A DNA stretch of 64,000 nucleotides. Source: Betaproteobacteria bacterium HGW-Betaproteobacteria-14 (GTDB lineage Bacteria; Pseudomonadota; Gammaproteobacteria; Burkholderiales; Rhodocyclaceae). The position numbers and the translations under genes are program-made. Position 1 is the stretch's first letter. Each line of letters starts with the position of its first letter. Shown here in pieces: positions 32,833 to 42,852 of the stretch. The stretch covers positions 1 through 64,000 of the forward strand of contig PHCS01000003.1 of assembly GCA_002840845.1 (NCBI GenBank), given 5' to 3'. A model generated the notes under the pieces. It had not been told where the DNA came from and did not search any database. It saw only the letters and a program-made list of their open reading frames with translations.

Positions 32833-33714
32833 ATGAAGCGGGACATCCGCCTCGACTATCGCGCGCGTCCCTCGGCGCTGGCCTTCATGGCACGGGCGGT
32901 GCGCCCCTCGCCCGGGATAAAGCGCGGCATGCCGGCCATCACGGCGCACTGGCGCCATCGCGTCGATCCGTCCGAGCTGAAGCGCTTCCATGCCCTGAGC
33001 GGCCTGCCCGAGAGCCGCGAGCTGCCGCTGCTCTACCCGCACACCATCAGTTTCCCGCTGCAGATGGCCATTCTCACGCAGCCCGCCTTTCCGCTGCCGA
33101 TCTGGCGCATGCTGCAAGTGCGCAACCGCATCCTGCAGCATGCGCCGCTGGCGTGCGACGCGGTGCAGGACATCACGGCGCGACTCGTCGGCCACCGCAT
33201 CCTCGACAAGGGCGCCGAGTTCGACCTGCATGCCACGGTGCAGGTCGATGGTGCCGTCGCCTGGGAAGGCCTGAACACTTTTTACGCGCGCGGCCGCTTC
33301 GGCAAGCCGACGGCGGACGCCGCGCCGGAAGCGCCGAAAGTCAGCCCCGGGAATACGGCGCAATGGCGCATGCTGGCGGGCGGCGGCTGGCGCTACGGCG
33401 GCCTGTCGGGCGACTACAACCCGCTGCACTGGTGGAGCGGCTATGCGCGCAAGCATGGCTTCGCGCGCGCCTTCTTCCATCCGCAGCGGGTGCTCGGCCA
33501 ATGCCTGGCGAAATTGCCGCAGCCGGCAGCGGCGCCGCCGTTGCAACTGGAAGCATGGCTGAAGGGGCCGGTTTTCTATGGCGAACCGGTAGCGATGCAC
33601 ATGGAAGCATTGTCCGACGGCACCGCCTTCGCGCTGCATGTCAATGGAGACCATCGTCCGGCCATCGTAGGTCGGTTGTCCGCCGCATCTCGGGATGCCG
33701 GCTTGCTGAACTGA
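32833..33714 (+). CDS. MaoC-like hot-dog dehydratase family protein
   Basis: GGLSGDYNPLHWWSGYARKHGFARAFFHPQRVLGQCL resembles the MaoC GDxNPxH motif; ATG at 32833. Confidence 0.75.
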   Translation: MKRDIRLDYRARPSALAFMARAVRPSPGIKRGMPAITAHWRHRVDPSELKRFHALSGLPESRELPLLYPHTISFPLQMAILTQPAFPLPIWRMLQVRNRILQHAPLACDAVQDITARLVGHRILDKGAEFDLHATVQVDGAVAWEGLNTFYARGRFGKPTADAAPEAPKVSPGNTAQWRMLAGGGWRYGGLSGDYNPLHWWSGYARKHGFARAFFHPQRVLGQCLAKLPQPAAAPPLQLEAWLKGPVFYGEPVAMHMEALSDGTAFALHVNGDHRPAIVGRLSAASRDAGLLN

Positions 33715-33727
33715 GGAAGGAATGCAC

Positions 33728-35665
33728 ATGCAGGAACTGCAACACTGGCGCCTCGAGCGCGAACCCGCCGGCCTCGCCTGGCTGACTTTCGACAAGGCCG
33801 GCGAATCGACGAACACGCTCTCCGAAGCGGCGGTGCGCGAACTTGGCCTGGTGCTCGATGAACTCGAGCGCGAGCCGCCCAAGGCGCTGGTGATCCGCTC
33901 CGGCAAGAACGCCGGCTTCATCGCCGGCGCCGATATCGAGGAGTTCACCAAGATCGAATCCGCCGAAGGCGCGCGCGCCCTCGTGCAGCGCGGCTGGGAC
34001 ATGTACAACCGCCTCGCCGCGGTGAAGTACCCCACCCTGGCGCTGATTCGCGGCCACTGCATGGGCGGCGGCACGGAGCTCGCGCTGGCCTGCCGCTACC
34101 GCGTGGCGGTGGACGAGCCGGGCACGCGCATCGCCCTGCCCGAAGTCATGCTCGGCATCGTGCCGGGCTGGGGCGGCATGCTGCGCCTGCCGCAGGTCAT
34201 CGGCCCGGCCGCCGCGCTCGACATGATGCTCAGCGGCCGCGCCCTCGATGCCAAGCGCGCCAAGCGCCTCGGCTTCGCCGACGAATGCGTGCCGCCGCGC
34301 GTCATGGACAACGCCGCGCGCATGCTGGCCACGTCCGGCCGGCCGCCGCGCAAGCTGCCCCTCATGCAGCGCCTGATGAACGGCCCGCTCAAGGGGTTTG
34401 TCGCCGCGCAGGCAAAGAAGCAGGTCATGAAGCGCGCCCGCCCCGAGCATTACCCGGCGCCCTACGCCATCCTCGACATGTGGGCCAACTACGGCGGCGA
34501 TGCACTCGCCGTGCCGGCCGACAAGCCGACCTCGATGAACGCCATCGCCGCCTCGCCGACGACGAAGAACCTCGTCCGCGTCTACTATCTGCAGGAGCGC
34601 CTGAAGGGCTTCGGCAAGGACAGTGATTTCGCGCCGAAGCACCTGCACGTGATCGGCGCCGGCGTCATGGGCGGCGACATCGCCGCCTGGGCGGCGCTGC
34701 GCGGCCTGACGGTGACGCTGCAGGACCAGAGCGTCGAGCGCATCGCGCCGGCCATCCAGCGCGCCGCGGCGGCGTTCAAGAAGAAGCTGCGCGACGACAC
34801 GCAGGTGCGCTTCACGCTCGACCGCCTGATTCCCGATCCCGCCGGCCAGGGCGTGCGCCAGGCCGACGTCGTGATCGAGGCGATCTTCGAGAACCTGGAA
34901 GCGAAGCGCAAGCTCTTCGCCGACATCGAGCGCATCGCCAAGCCCGGCGCCGTGCTGGCCACCAACACCTCCAGCCTGAAGCTGGAGGACATCGCCACCG
35001 CCCTGCAGAACCCCGCGCGCCTGGTGGGCATCCACTTCTTCAATCCGGTGGCGAAGATGCCGCTGGTCGAGGTGGTGGAGGGCGCCTCCTCGGATGCCGC
35101 GGCGCTGAAGCAGGCCATGGCCTTCGTGCGCAAGATCGACAAGCTGCCGCTGCCGGTGAAGAGCGCGCCGGGCTTCCTCGTGAATGCCGTGCTGGCGCCG
35201 TACATGCAGGAGGCCATGCGCTGTGTGGACGAAGGTATCGCGCCCGAAGTGGTGGACGAGGCGGCGCTGGCCTTCGGCATGCCGCTCGGCCCGATCGAGC
35301 TGGCCGATACCGTCGGCCTCGACATCGCCGTAGCGGCGGGCAAGGAGCTGGCCGGCGAGGGCGCGGTGCCGCCGAAGAAGCTGCTCGAGCTGGTCGAGGC
35401 CGGCCATCTCGGCCGCAAGACCGGCTGCGGCTTCTACACGTACAATCAGGGCAAGCCGGCGAAACAAGCCGCCGGCGCGGTGCCGGCAGGGCTTGCCGAG
35501 CGGCTTGTGCGGCCCTTGCTGGACGCGGTGCAACGCTGCCTCGCGCAGGGCGTCGTCGCCGACGCCGAGCTGGCCGATGCCGGCGTGATCTTCGGCACCG
35601 GTTTTGCGCCCTTTACCGGCGGGCCGATGAACTACCTGAAGGAGCATCCGCAGGTCGGGCCGTAG
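33728..35665 (+). CDS. fadJ: 3-hydroxyacyl-CoA dehydrogenase / enoyl-CoA hydratase multifunctional protein
   Basis: Hydratase FIAGADIEEFTKIE; dehydrogenase HVIGAGVMGGDIAAWAALRG; start 33722 or 33728. Confidence 0.92.
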   Translation: MQELQHWRLEREPAGLAWLTFDKAGESTNTLSEAAVRELGLVLDELEREPPKALVIRSGKNAGFIAGADIEEFTKIESAEGARALVQRGWDMYNRLAAVKYPTLALIRGHCMGGGTELALACRYRVAVDEPGTRIALPEVMLGIVPGWGGMLRLPQVIGPAAALDMMLSGRALDAKRAKRLGFADECVPPRVMDNAARMLATSGRPPRKLPLMQRLMNGPLKGFVAAQAKKQVMKRARPEHYPAPYAILDMWANYGGDALAVPADKPTSMNAIAASPTTKNLVRVYYLQERLKGFGKDSDFAPKHLHVIGAGVMGGDIAAWAALRGLTVTLQDQSVERIAPAIQRAAAAFKKKLRDDTQVRFTLDRLIPDPAGQGVRQADVVIEAIFENLEAKRKLFADIERIAKPGAVLATNTSSLKLEDIATALQNPARLVGIHFFNPVAKMPLVEVVEGASSDAAALKQAMAFVRKIDKLPLPVKSAPGFLVNAVLAPYMQEAMRCVDEGIAPEVVDEAALAFGMPLGPIELADTVGLDIAVAAGKELAGEGAVPPKKLLELVEAGHLGRKTGCGFYTYNQGKPAKQAAGAVPAGLAERLVRPLLDAVQRCLAQGVVADAELADAGVIFGTGFAPFTGGPMNYLKEHPQVGP

Positions 35666-35717
35666 GTCGGCCTTCAGGCCGACAACAACCGACGCGTCGG
35701 CCTGAAGGCCGACCTAC
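35662..35717. repeat. Dispersed palindromic repeat, TAGGTCGGCCTTCAGGCCGAC family
   Basis: taggtcggccttcaggccgac...gtcggcctgaaggccgaccta, near-perfect inverted repeat. Confidence 0.85.
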
Positions 35718-35728
35718 AAGGACTACCG

Positions 35729-36124
35729 ATGAGCGACGAACCGACCCGGCTGCCGGACAAGCAGCCGACCCTGCGCCTGATGCCGATGCCGGCCGACGTG
35801 AACCACGCCGGCGACATCTTCGGCGGCTACGTCATGGCCAACGTCGACCTGGCCGGCGGCATCGTCGCCATCCGCCGCGCGCGCGGCCGCGTCGCCACCA
35901 TCGCCGTCAACCAGTTCCTCTTCAAGCAGCCGGTATCGGTGGGCGACGTGCTGTCCTTCTACGCCGAGGTGATCCAGGTCGGCCGCACCTCGATGACGAT
36001 CAACGTCGAGGTCTATGCCGAGCGCCGCCCGGCCGACCCCGTCGTCGTCAAGGTGACGGAGGCCCAGCTGACTTACGTCGCCTTGGCCGCGGACGGCAGC
36101 AAGCGGGCGGTCCCTCCGGAGTAG
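35729..36124 (+). CDS. Acyl-CoA thioesterase (YciA-like hot-dog fold)
   Basis: PTLRLMPMPADVNHAGDIFGGYVMANVDLAGGIVA. Confidence 0.88.
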   Translation: MSDEPTRLPDKQPTLRLMPMPADVNHAGDIFGGYVMANVDLAGGIVAIRRARGRVATIAVNQFLFKQPVSVGDVLSFYAEVIQVGRTSMTINVEVYAERRPADPVVVKVTEAQLTYVALAADGSKRAVPPE

Positions 36125-36192
36125 CCGCTTCAGCCATGGGCGAGGGGGCCATCCGCCCCGTGGTATAAATCCGGGCAGCCATGGGGAGGAAC

Positions 36193-37674
36193 ATGCTGAA
36201 AAAAATCGTACTGACGTTTGCTGCACTCATCGTCGTCCTGCTGCTCGCGGTGGCCTTCAATACCCTGCGCCACGGTTCGCGCCAGATGGAGGTGCCACCG
36301 GTCAAGGCGGTTGCGCTCGATGCGAACGCCGCGGCGCAAAGACTGTCCGTCGCAGTGCGCCTGCGCACCGTCTCCCAGGACGGCAAGCCGAATGCCGGCG
36401 CGGAAGAATTCCGCAAGCTGCACGCGTTGCTGGAGCAATCCTTTCCGCGCGCCCACTCCGTGCTGAAGCGCGAGCGCGTGAACGAGCTCAGCCTGCTCTA
36501 TACCTGGCCCGGCAGCGACCCGGCGGCGAAACCGATCATGCTGATGGCGCACCAGGATGTCGTGCCCGTCGCCGCCGGCACCGAGAAGGACTGGCAGGCC
36601 GATCCCTTCGGCGGCGAAATCCGCGACGGCTTCGTTTGGGGACGGGGTTCGTGGGACGACAAGGGCAATCTGCTTGCCATCATGGAAGCCGTCGAACTGC
36701 TCATCGCGGAAGGCTACAAGCCGCGCCAGACGATCTACCTTGCCTTCGGGCACGACGAGGAACTCGGCGGCGAGCGGGGCGCCAAGGCCATCGCCGCCCT
36801 GCTGCAGTCGCGCGGCGTGAAGCTCGACTTCGTCACCGACGAAGGACTGTTGATCACCGAGGGCGTGCTCAAGGGCCTCGACCGGCCGGTGGCCCTCATC
36901 GGCACCGCCGAAAAGGGCTATCTCACGCTCGCACTCGGCGCGAGCGCCGTGCCGGGACACTCCTCGATGCCGCCGCCGGATACCGCCATCGGCATGCTGG
37001 GCGCGGCGCTGGCGCGGCTGGAGAATCGGCAGATGCCAGCGGCCTTTCGCGGTGTCGCAGCCGAAATGTTCGACACCATCGCGCCGGAGATGAGCGGCCT
37101 GAACCGTGTGTTCCTTTCCAACCTGTGGCTGTTCGGTCCTCTCGTGAAAAGCCAGTTGGAGAAGGGCGCCGCCACCAACGCCATGCTGCGCACCACCACC
37201 GCGCTGACGGTGATGCAGGCCGGCAACAAGGAAAACGTGCTGCCCGGCCGCGCCGACGCCCTGGTCAACTTCCGCGTCCTTCCCGGCGACAATTCGGATG
37301 GCGTGACGGCGCATGTCAAGTCCGTCGTCGCCAACGACAAGATCACGGTGGAGAAGCGCGGCTTCTCCTACGAGCCGACGCCGATTTCCCCGTCCGCAGC
37401 GCCGTCGTACCGGCTCATCGCCCGCACCGTGCGCGAGCTGTTTCCCGGCACCGTCGTCGCGCCGGGCCTGATGATCGGCGCCACCGATTCGCGCCACATG
37501 GCGCCGATCGCCGAAAACATCTACCGCTTCTCGCCGGTGCGGGCGAAGAGCGAGGACCTGCCGCGTTTCCATGGCACCAACGAGCGCATCTCGATTGCCA
37601 ACCACGCCGAGCTGATCGGTTTCTATCATCGCCTGCTGCGCAATGCGGCGGGCAAACAGGAGGAGGTGGAATGA
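36193..37674 (+). CDS. M20-family metallopeptidase (carboxypeptidase-like), membrane anchored
   Basis: IMLMAHQDVVPV; GRGSWDDKGNLLAIMEAVE; GHDEELGGERGAKAI; N-terminal TM helix. Confidence 0.87.
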   Translation: MLKKIVLTFAALIVVLLLAVAFNTLRHGSRQMEVPPVKAVALDANAAAQRLSVAVRLRTVSQDGKPNAGAEEFRKLHALLEQSFPRAHSVLKRERVNELSLLYTWPGSDPAAKPIMLMAHQDVVPVAAGTEKDWQADPFGGEIRDGFVWGRGSWDDKGNLLAIMEAVELLIAEGYKPRQTIYLAFGHDEELGGERGAKAIAALLQSRGVKLDFVTDEGLLITEGVLKGLDRPVALIGTAEKGYLTLALGASAVPGHSSMPPPDTAIGMLGAALARLENRQMPAAFRGVAAEMFDTIAPEMSGLNRVFLSNLWLFGPLVKSQLEKGAATNAMLRTTTALTVMQAGNKENVLPGRADALVNFRVLPGDNSDGVTAHVKSVVANDKITVEKRGFSYEPTPISPSAAPSYRLIARTVRELFPGTVVAPGLMIGATDSRHMAPIAENIYRFSPVRAKSEDLPRFHGTNERISIANHAELIGFYHRLLRNAAGKQEEVE

Positions 37675-38471
37675 GCGAACAAGTCCTGCTGGACATTCGC
37701 GGCGCCATTGCCACCCTGACCCTGAACCGCCCGCAGGCGATGAATTCGCTCGGGCTGGAGATGGCCCAGGCCCTGCTGGCGCGTGCGCAGGAACTGCAGA
37801 AGGCGACTGGCGTGAAAGCCGTCATCGTCACCGGCGCCGGCGACCATTTCATGGCCGGCGGCGACATCAAGGAATTTCGCACCATCATTGCGGCGGCGCC
37901 GGAAGAGCGCCGGCAGACCTTCGAGAGGCTCATCGTCGAATGCGTGCATCCGGCGATCGAGATCCTGCGCGGCCTGCCGCAGCCCGTCATCGCCAGGGTG
38001 CGCGGCGCCTGCGCCGGCTTCGGCTTTTCGCTGATGGCCGGCTGCGACCTGGCCGTGGCTGCCGACAATGCCTATTTCACCACCGGCTACGCCCTGCTCG
38101 GCACCAGCGCCGACGGTGGCAGCACCTGGTTCCTGCCGCGCCTGGTCGGCGCCAAGCGGGCGGCGGAACTCATGCTGCTGGCCGATCGCCTGGATGCGCA
38201 GCAGGCGCTGTCCCTCGGCCTGGTCAACCGCGTGGTTCCTCTGGCCGAACTCGATGCGGCTTGCGATGCGCTCGCGCAGCGCCTTGCCGCGGGACCGGCG
38301 CAGGCCCATGCCGGCACCAAGCGCCTGCTCGGCCAGTCGCTGCTCACGCCGCTTGCCGATCAGTTGCGCGCCGAGGCCCAGTCCTTCGCGCGCTGCAGCG
38401 CCACCGACGATTTTGCCGAGGGCGTGACGGCCTTCGTGGAAAAGCGCAAGCCGGCCTTCAAGGGGGAGTGA
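37671..38471 (+). CDS. Enoyl-CoA hydratase/isomerase family protein
   Basis: VLLDIRGAIATLTLNRPQAMNSLGLEM; GDHFMAGGDIKEF; ATGA overlap with the M20 gene. Confidence 0.88.
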   Translation: MSEQVLLDIRGAIATLTLNRPQAMNSLGLEMAQALLARAQELQKATGVKAVIVTGAGDHFMAGGDIKEFRTIIAAAPEERRQTFERLIVECVHPAIEILRGLPQPVIARVRGACAGFGFSLMAGCDLAVAADNAYFTTGYALLGTSADGGSTWFLPRLVGAKRAAELMLLADRLDAQQALSLGLVNRVVPLAELDAACDALAQRLAAGPAQAHAGTKRLLGQSLLTPLADQLRAEAQSFARCSATDDFAEGVTAFVEKRKPAFKGE

Positions 38472-39207
38472 AGCGTTGCACGAGCCTGCCGAGCCATTCG
38501 TTCAGGGCGATGTGGCCGGCCCACAGTCCGCCCGGGCGCGGCAGGTAGTCCAGTGCCGTGAGCGGGCCCGTGGTTTCGTAGCCGGTCGGCGCGGCGACGA
38601 CGTCCAGCCCGGCAGCCGCGAACGCTTCCTGCGCGCGCTGCATGTGCCAGGCATGGGTGACCAGCAGCACGCGTTTTACGCCGGCCTGTTCCAGCAGGCG
38701 TGCGCTGTAGCGCGCGTTCTCGCGCGTATTGAATGAACCGTCCTCGACCCAACGCACCTTTACGCCGAAATCCCGCTCCAGCGCGTCGCGCATGCTGCGG
38801 CCCTCCGGCACGCCGCCCAGCGGTGCGCCGCCCGTGACGAGCAGCGGCAGGCCGGTGTCGCGATGCAGCCGTGCCGCGTAGCGGATGCGCTCCAGCGACC
38901 AGCGGCTCACCGTGTCGCCGCCGTATTCCGGCGCCGCCCAATAGCTGCCGCCGCCCAGCACGACGATGGCCTGTGCGCCTTTCGTCCGCGCGGGGTCGAG
39001 TGCGGGGACGTCCTCGAGCGCGGCGAGCATCGGTTTCGTCACGGCGGGCGTGGCGAGCAGCCACAGCAGGACGAGGCCGCTCCAGGCCAGTGCCTTGCCA
39101 AAGCGCGGCCAGCGTCGCAACAGCAGCAAGCCCAGCACGGCGAGCAGCAGCGGGCCCGCCGGCGGCAGCACCAGCGTGGCGAGAAGTTTCTTGAGCAGGA
39201 ACATCAA
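38458..39207 (-). CDS. YdcF/DUF218-family protein
   Basis: AQAIVVLGGGSYWAAPEYGGDTVSRWSLERIRYAARLHRDTGLPLLVTGGAP. Confidence 0.85.
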   Translation of the reverse strand: MMFLLKKLLATLVLPPAGPLLLAVLGLLLLRRWPRFGKALAWSGLVLLWLLATPAVTKPMLAALEDVPALDPARTKGAQAIVVLGGGSYWAAPEYGGDTVSRWSLERIRYAARLHRDTGLPLLVTGGAPLGGVPEGRSMRDALERDFGVKVRWVEDGSFNTRENARYSARLLEQAGVKRVLLVTHAWHMQRAQEAFAAAGLDVVAAPTGYETTGPLTALDYLPRPGGLWAGHIALNEWLGRLVQRFTPP

Positions 39208-40937
39208 CCCGTTACTTTTCGCACCAGCGCCCGGCTGACCATGCGCAGGCGCTGCGCCAGCGGGAAGCGCTTGAAGTTGGTCTTCACCGCGCCCTGGGTG
39301 AAGGCGGTGCGCTTCGAGTAGTCGATGTTCACGTCCACCACTACCGGCCGGCCGGTCGCCGTAATGCGTCGTGCTTCACTGATGGCGCCGGCGATGGCGG
39401 CATCGTTTTCCATGCGCACGTAGGCCGCCCCGGTGGCCAGCGCGATCCCCTCCAGGTTCACTGAACCGAGCACGGCGCACGGCTTGCGGTTGTAGGGAAT
39501 CTCCTGCGCCTGGGCGATCTGCGACAGCTCGCCGTCGTGGAAGACGAAGTAGGCGATGCCCAGCTCCTCCTTTGCCGCCGTGAGTATTTCCATGCAGGTC
39601 ATCATGAAGGCGCCGTCGCCGACTATTGAGAACACTTCGCGCTGCGGCTGCGCAAGCTTGGCGCCGACGGCGGCGGGCACGGCGTAGCCCATGCAGTTGA
39701 AGTCGGTCGGCAGGATCAGCGACCGGCTCGCATGCACCGGGAAGAGCTCGGCGGTGAGGAAGGTGTGGTTGCCGTCGTCCACCGTGGCGATGGCGTTGTC
39801 CGGCATCTGCCTGCGCAGCTCGTCGAAGAAGCGCGCCGGATTCACGCGCCCCTTGCTGTCGTGGTCATGCCATTCCTTGCGATAGGCCTGCTTGTCGCGG
39901 GCGATCTGCGCCTGCGGCCCGCTCTCGGCCGGTCGTGCCGCGCCGTGCGCCTGCAGTTCGAAAGTCAGCCCCTGCAACACGGCGGCGGCATCGCCCTCGA
40001 GCGCAACCTTGGCCGGATAGTTCTTGTTGAAGACCTGCGGATTGATGTCGATGTGCACCAGGTGCTCCGGCACCGTCACGCCGAAACTGCCGGTGCCGAT
40101 CTCGCCGAAGCGCGTGCCGACGGCGAGCAGGGCGTCGCAGCCGTCGAAGGCATTGCGCGCCGAAGGCACGGCGTGCGGCCCGAAGCTGAAGCCCGCATGC
40201 AGCGGATGCGTGGCGGGGAAAGTCGACAGACCCTGCAGGGTCGTCGCCACCGGGGCCTGCAGGAACTCCGCGATCTCCTTCAGCTGCGGCAGGGCGTCGA
40301 CCGCGCCCCAGCCGGCGAAGATGCCAGGCCGTTTTGCCGCCAGCAGAAGCTCCGCCGCACGCACGATGTCTGCCTGCGCCGGCAACGGCGCGGCAGGCGG
40401 CGGCGCATAGGCCGGGAGATCGCCCACTTCTTCCGGAAACAGCTGAAGATTCACCGGCAGTTCGACGAAGACCGGCCCCGGCTCGCCGGTCGTGGCAATG
40501 CGGTAGGCCTCGAAGATCGTCGGCACCACGTCGGCATGGCGCTCGATGCGGAAGCTCGCCTTGGTGAGGGGCTTCATGAAGGCATGCTGGTCGATCTCGT
40601 GCAGCTGGTAGTGCTTGCCCAGGTCCGTGCGGATGCCGCCGGTGATCACCAGCATCGGCACGCCGGCGAGCAGGGCTTCGGCGATGCCGCTGGCGGCATG
40701 GGTGAGACCGGCCGCCGGCACGATGGCGAGCGTGCCGATCGAGCCGGAGACGCGGCTCACCGCGTCGGCGATGAAGGATGCGCTGCCTTCATGGGTGACG
40801 AGGATGGGGGTGACCGTCTCCGAATTGTTCAGTTCGTCGTAGAACTCGGTGTTCTGCACGCCGGGAATGCCGAAGGTGAAGCGCACGCCGAGCTGCTCCA
40901 GGGCGTGGGTGGCGAGCCATGCGGCGGTTTTCTTCAT
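39204..40937 (-). CDS. Thiamine-pyrophosphate-dependent enzyme (acetolactate synthase superfamily, specificity unknown)
   Basis: MKKTAAWLATHALEQLGVRFTFGIPGVQNTEFYDEL; GDGAFMMTCMEILTAAKEELGIAYFVFHDGELSQI; ATG at 40937. Confidence 0.85.
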   Translation of the reverse strand: MKKTAAWLATHALEQLGVRFTFGIPGVQNTEFYDELNNSETVTPILVTHEGSASFIADAVSRVSGSIGTLAIVPAAGLTHAASGIAEALLAGVPMLVITGGIRTDLGKHYQLHEIDQHAFMKPLTKASFRIERHADVVPTIFEAYRIATTGEPGPVFVELPVNLQLFPEEVGDLPAYAPPPAAPLPAQADIVRAAELLLAAKRPGIFAGWGAVDALPQLKEIAEFLQAPVATTLQGLSTFPATHPLHAGFSFGPHAVPSARNAFDGCDALLAVGTRFGEIGTGSFGVTVPEHLVHIDINPQVFNKNYPAKVALEGDAAAVLQGLTFELQAHGAARPAESGPQAQIARDKQAYRKEWHDHDSKGRVNPARFFDELRRQMPDNAIATVDDGNHTFLTAELFPVHASRSLILPTDFNCMGYAVPAAVGAKLAQPQREVFSIVGDGAFMMTCMEILTAAKEELGIAYFVFHDGELSQIAQAQEIPYNRKPCAVLGSVNLEGIALATGAAYVRMENDAAIAGAISEARRITATGRPVVVDVNIDYSKRTAFTQGAVKTNFKRFPLAQRLRMVSRALVRKVTG

Positions 40938-42544
40938 GTATTGCTCCCTGCGATGGATTGTCCGGCAATGCGCCCGGTAAGGATGCAGCAGCCGAGGAAG
41001 GTGCCTTCCAGCGCGCGCAGGCCGTGGCTGCCGCCGCCGCCGAAGCCGGTCGCCTCGCCGGCCGCATAGAGCCGCGGGATGGGCTGGCCGGCGGCATCCA
41101 GCACGCGGCTGCAGAGGTCGGTCTGGATGCCGCCCAGGCTCTTGCGGCTGATGATGAACTCGCGGATGGCGATGAGCGGCAGCGCCTTGTCGTCGAGAAT
41201 GCGCTGCGACTTGCAGGTGCGGATGCGGTCGCCTTTCCATTGCCGCAGGTGCGCGATGCGCTGCAGCTGTTCGTCCTGGGTGCGTTCCGGGCCGCGCGCG
41301 ACCTGCGCGTCGTACCGGGCCAGCGCCGCGGCCAGCGCCTCGATGTCAACGGCGTCATCGCCCTGCAGGGCATTCATCTTCGCCACCAGCCCCGGCAGCG
41401 TGCCGGCGACGACGACATCCTCGCAGTGCGTGGTGAGCTGGTCCACCAGCCAGCGATTGCCGAAGACGAGGTCACGCAGGAAGGACAGCTTCTTCTTGTC
41501 GCGGACCGAAGGATTGAACTCCGCGCCGGAGACCGCCAGCTCCTTCAGCGCGATCTTGCGGTTGAGGATCTGCCAGGAATACTGCCGCTCGGTGGCGCAT
41601 ACCTGCGTCACCAGGTCGCGCGTGTCGAATCCCGTCACCAGCGGCGGCATGAAGCGCTGTCCGCGCCAATCGACCCACAGGGCGGTGCGCGGGGGTACCA
41701 GCGACAGGCCGTGGTTGGGCTTGCGCGGTTGCCAGTGATGCACGCCGGCGGCGTAGTCCCACATCCTGTCCAGGTGCGTGATGCGGCCGCCGGCCTTGCC
41801 GACCGCGTCGTGCAGCGTGCCGTCGGCGAAGCGGTGCGAGCCGTTGAGGATCGTTTGCGGCGGCGTGCGCCAGTCGGCGTGCCAGTTCTGACGCACCCGC
41901 TCCAGGCTGCCGTTGATGCCGCCCGCGGCGACCAGGATGGCCTCGCCGAAGGCCTCGAAGGGCTCGCCGCTTTCCTCGTGCTGTCCTCTGCAGCCGCTGA
42001 TCTCGCCCATCAGGCGGGTGAACTCCTCGACGCGGTGGCCGAAATGCACCGACAGCTTCGCCGCGTTCGCATGGCTGCGCAGCCGCTGGATGAGTTGCAC
42101 CGCCAGTTCGCGGCCGGTGCCCCAGACGATATGGAAGCGCGGCACCGAATTGCCCGGGGTGTGCAGGCCGCGCTCGACCCAGTGCGGCACCGGGATGAAC
42201 GCGATGCCGCGAGCCTTGAGCCAGAGATAGACGTCATCGTGGCAGCGCCCGGTATAGGCCTCGGCCCAGCGGCGCGGCCAGTGGTCGCCGACGCTGAATT
42301 CGGCGAAGGCGCACCAGTCGTCATAGGCCTGCCGGGGGGAATCCGCGAAGCCCGCGCGCTTCTGCTCGCGGCTGCCGACGACGAAGATGCCGCCGAAGCT
42401 TTCCTTCGCCAGGCCGCCGAAGTTGTCCTCGCTGTCGCGGTCGAGGAGGGGGACGCTCCTGCCGGCGTCCAGCAACTCCAGCGCCGCGCAGATGCCCGCC
42501 AGGCCGCCGCCGATGACGACGACGTCGCTTTTGTAGGTACGCAT
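40934..42544 (-). CDS. FAD-binding dehydrogenase (fumarate reductase/ketosteroid-dehydrogenase-like flavoprotein)
   Basis: MRTYKSDVVVIGGGLAGICAALELLDAGRSVPLLDRDSEDNFGGLAKESFGGI; GEATGFGGGGSHGLRALEGTFLGCCILTGRIAG; ATGA overlap with the TPP gene. Confidence 0.85.
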   Translation of the reverse strand: MRTYKSDVVVIGGGLAGICAALELLDAGRSVPLLDRDSEDNFGGLAKESFGGIFVVGSREQKRAGFADSPRQAYDDWCAFAEFSVGDHWPRRWAEAYTGRCHDDVYLWLKARGIAFIPVPHWVERGLHTPGNSVPRFHIVWGTGRELAVQLIQRLRSHANAAKLSVHFGHRVEEFTRLMGEISGCRGQHEESGEPFEAFGEAILVAAGGINGSLERVRQNWHADWRTPPQTILNGSHRFADGTLHDAVGKAGGRITHLDRMWDYAAGVHHWQPRKPNHGLSLVPPRTALWVDWRGQRFMPPLVTGFDTRDLVTQVCATERQYSWQILNRKIALKELAVSGAEFNPSVRDKKKLSFLRDLVFGNRWLVDQLTTHCEDVVVAGTLPGLVAKMNALQGDDAVDIEALAAALARYDAQVARGPERTQDEQLQRIAHLRQWKGDRIRTCKSQRILDDKALPLIAIREFIISRKSLGGIQTDLCSRVLDAAGQPIPRLYAAGEATGFGGGGSHGLRALEGTFLGCCILTGRIAGQSIAGSNT

Positions 42545-42852
42545 GATGGCCTCCTTGCAGGCGGGTGTGCCGCCAGGCGGATTGTTGTTTTTCGCTCCCG
42601 CAGGCGAAAGCATAGCGCAAGCGTCGGCATCCGGCGACACGCCAAGTCCTTGCCGCGCAAGGTTTCATGCGGCGGAATGAAATATGCGTCGGCGGGGGAC
42701 GACGGATTCTGCGGCGATTCCCTCCGGCGCCGCAGTGCCGCAGCGCCATCCGACTGATCCATAGGCGTAAACGTGCACAGGCACGGCCCTTGCGTATGAG
42801 GGATGCCGCCCTGTTTCGGCGGCATGCTGCTCACTCATCACAAGGAGTCACC

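Noticed and set aside
33641-35647. 668-aa minus-strand ORF opposite fadJ
   Set aside because: Antisense shadow ORF; no recognisable domain
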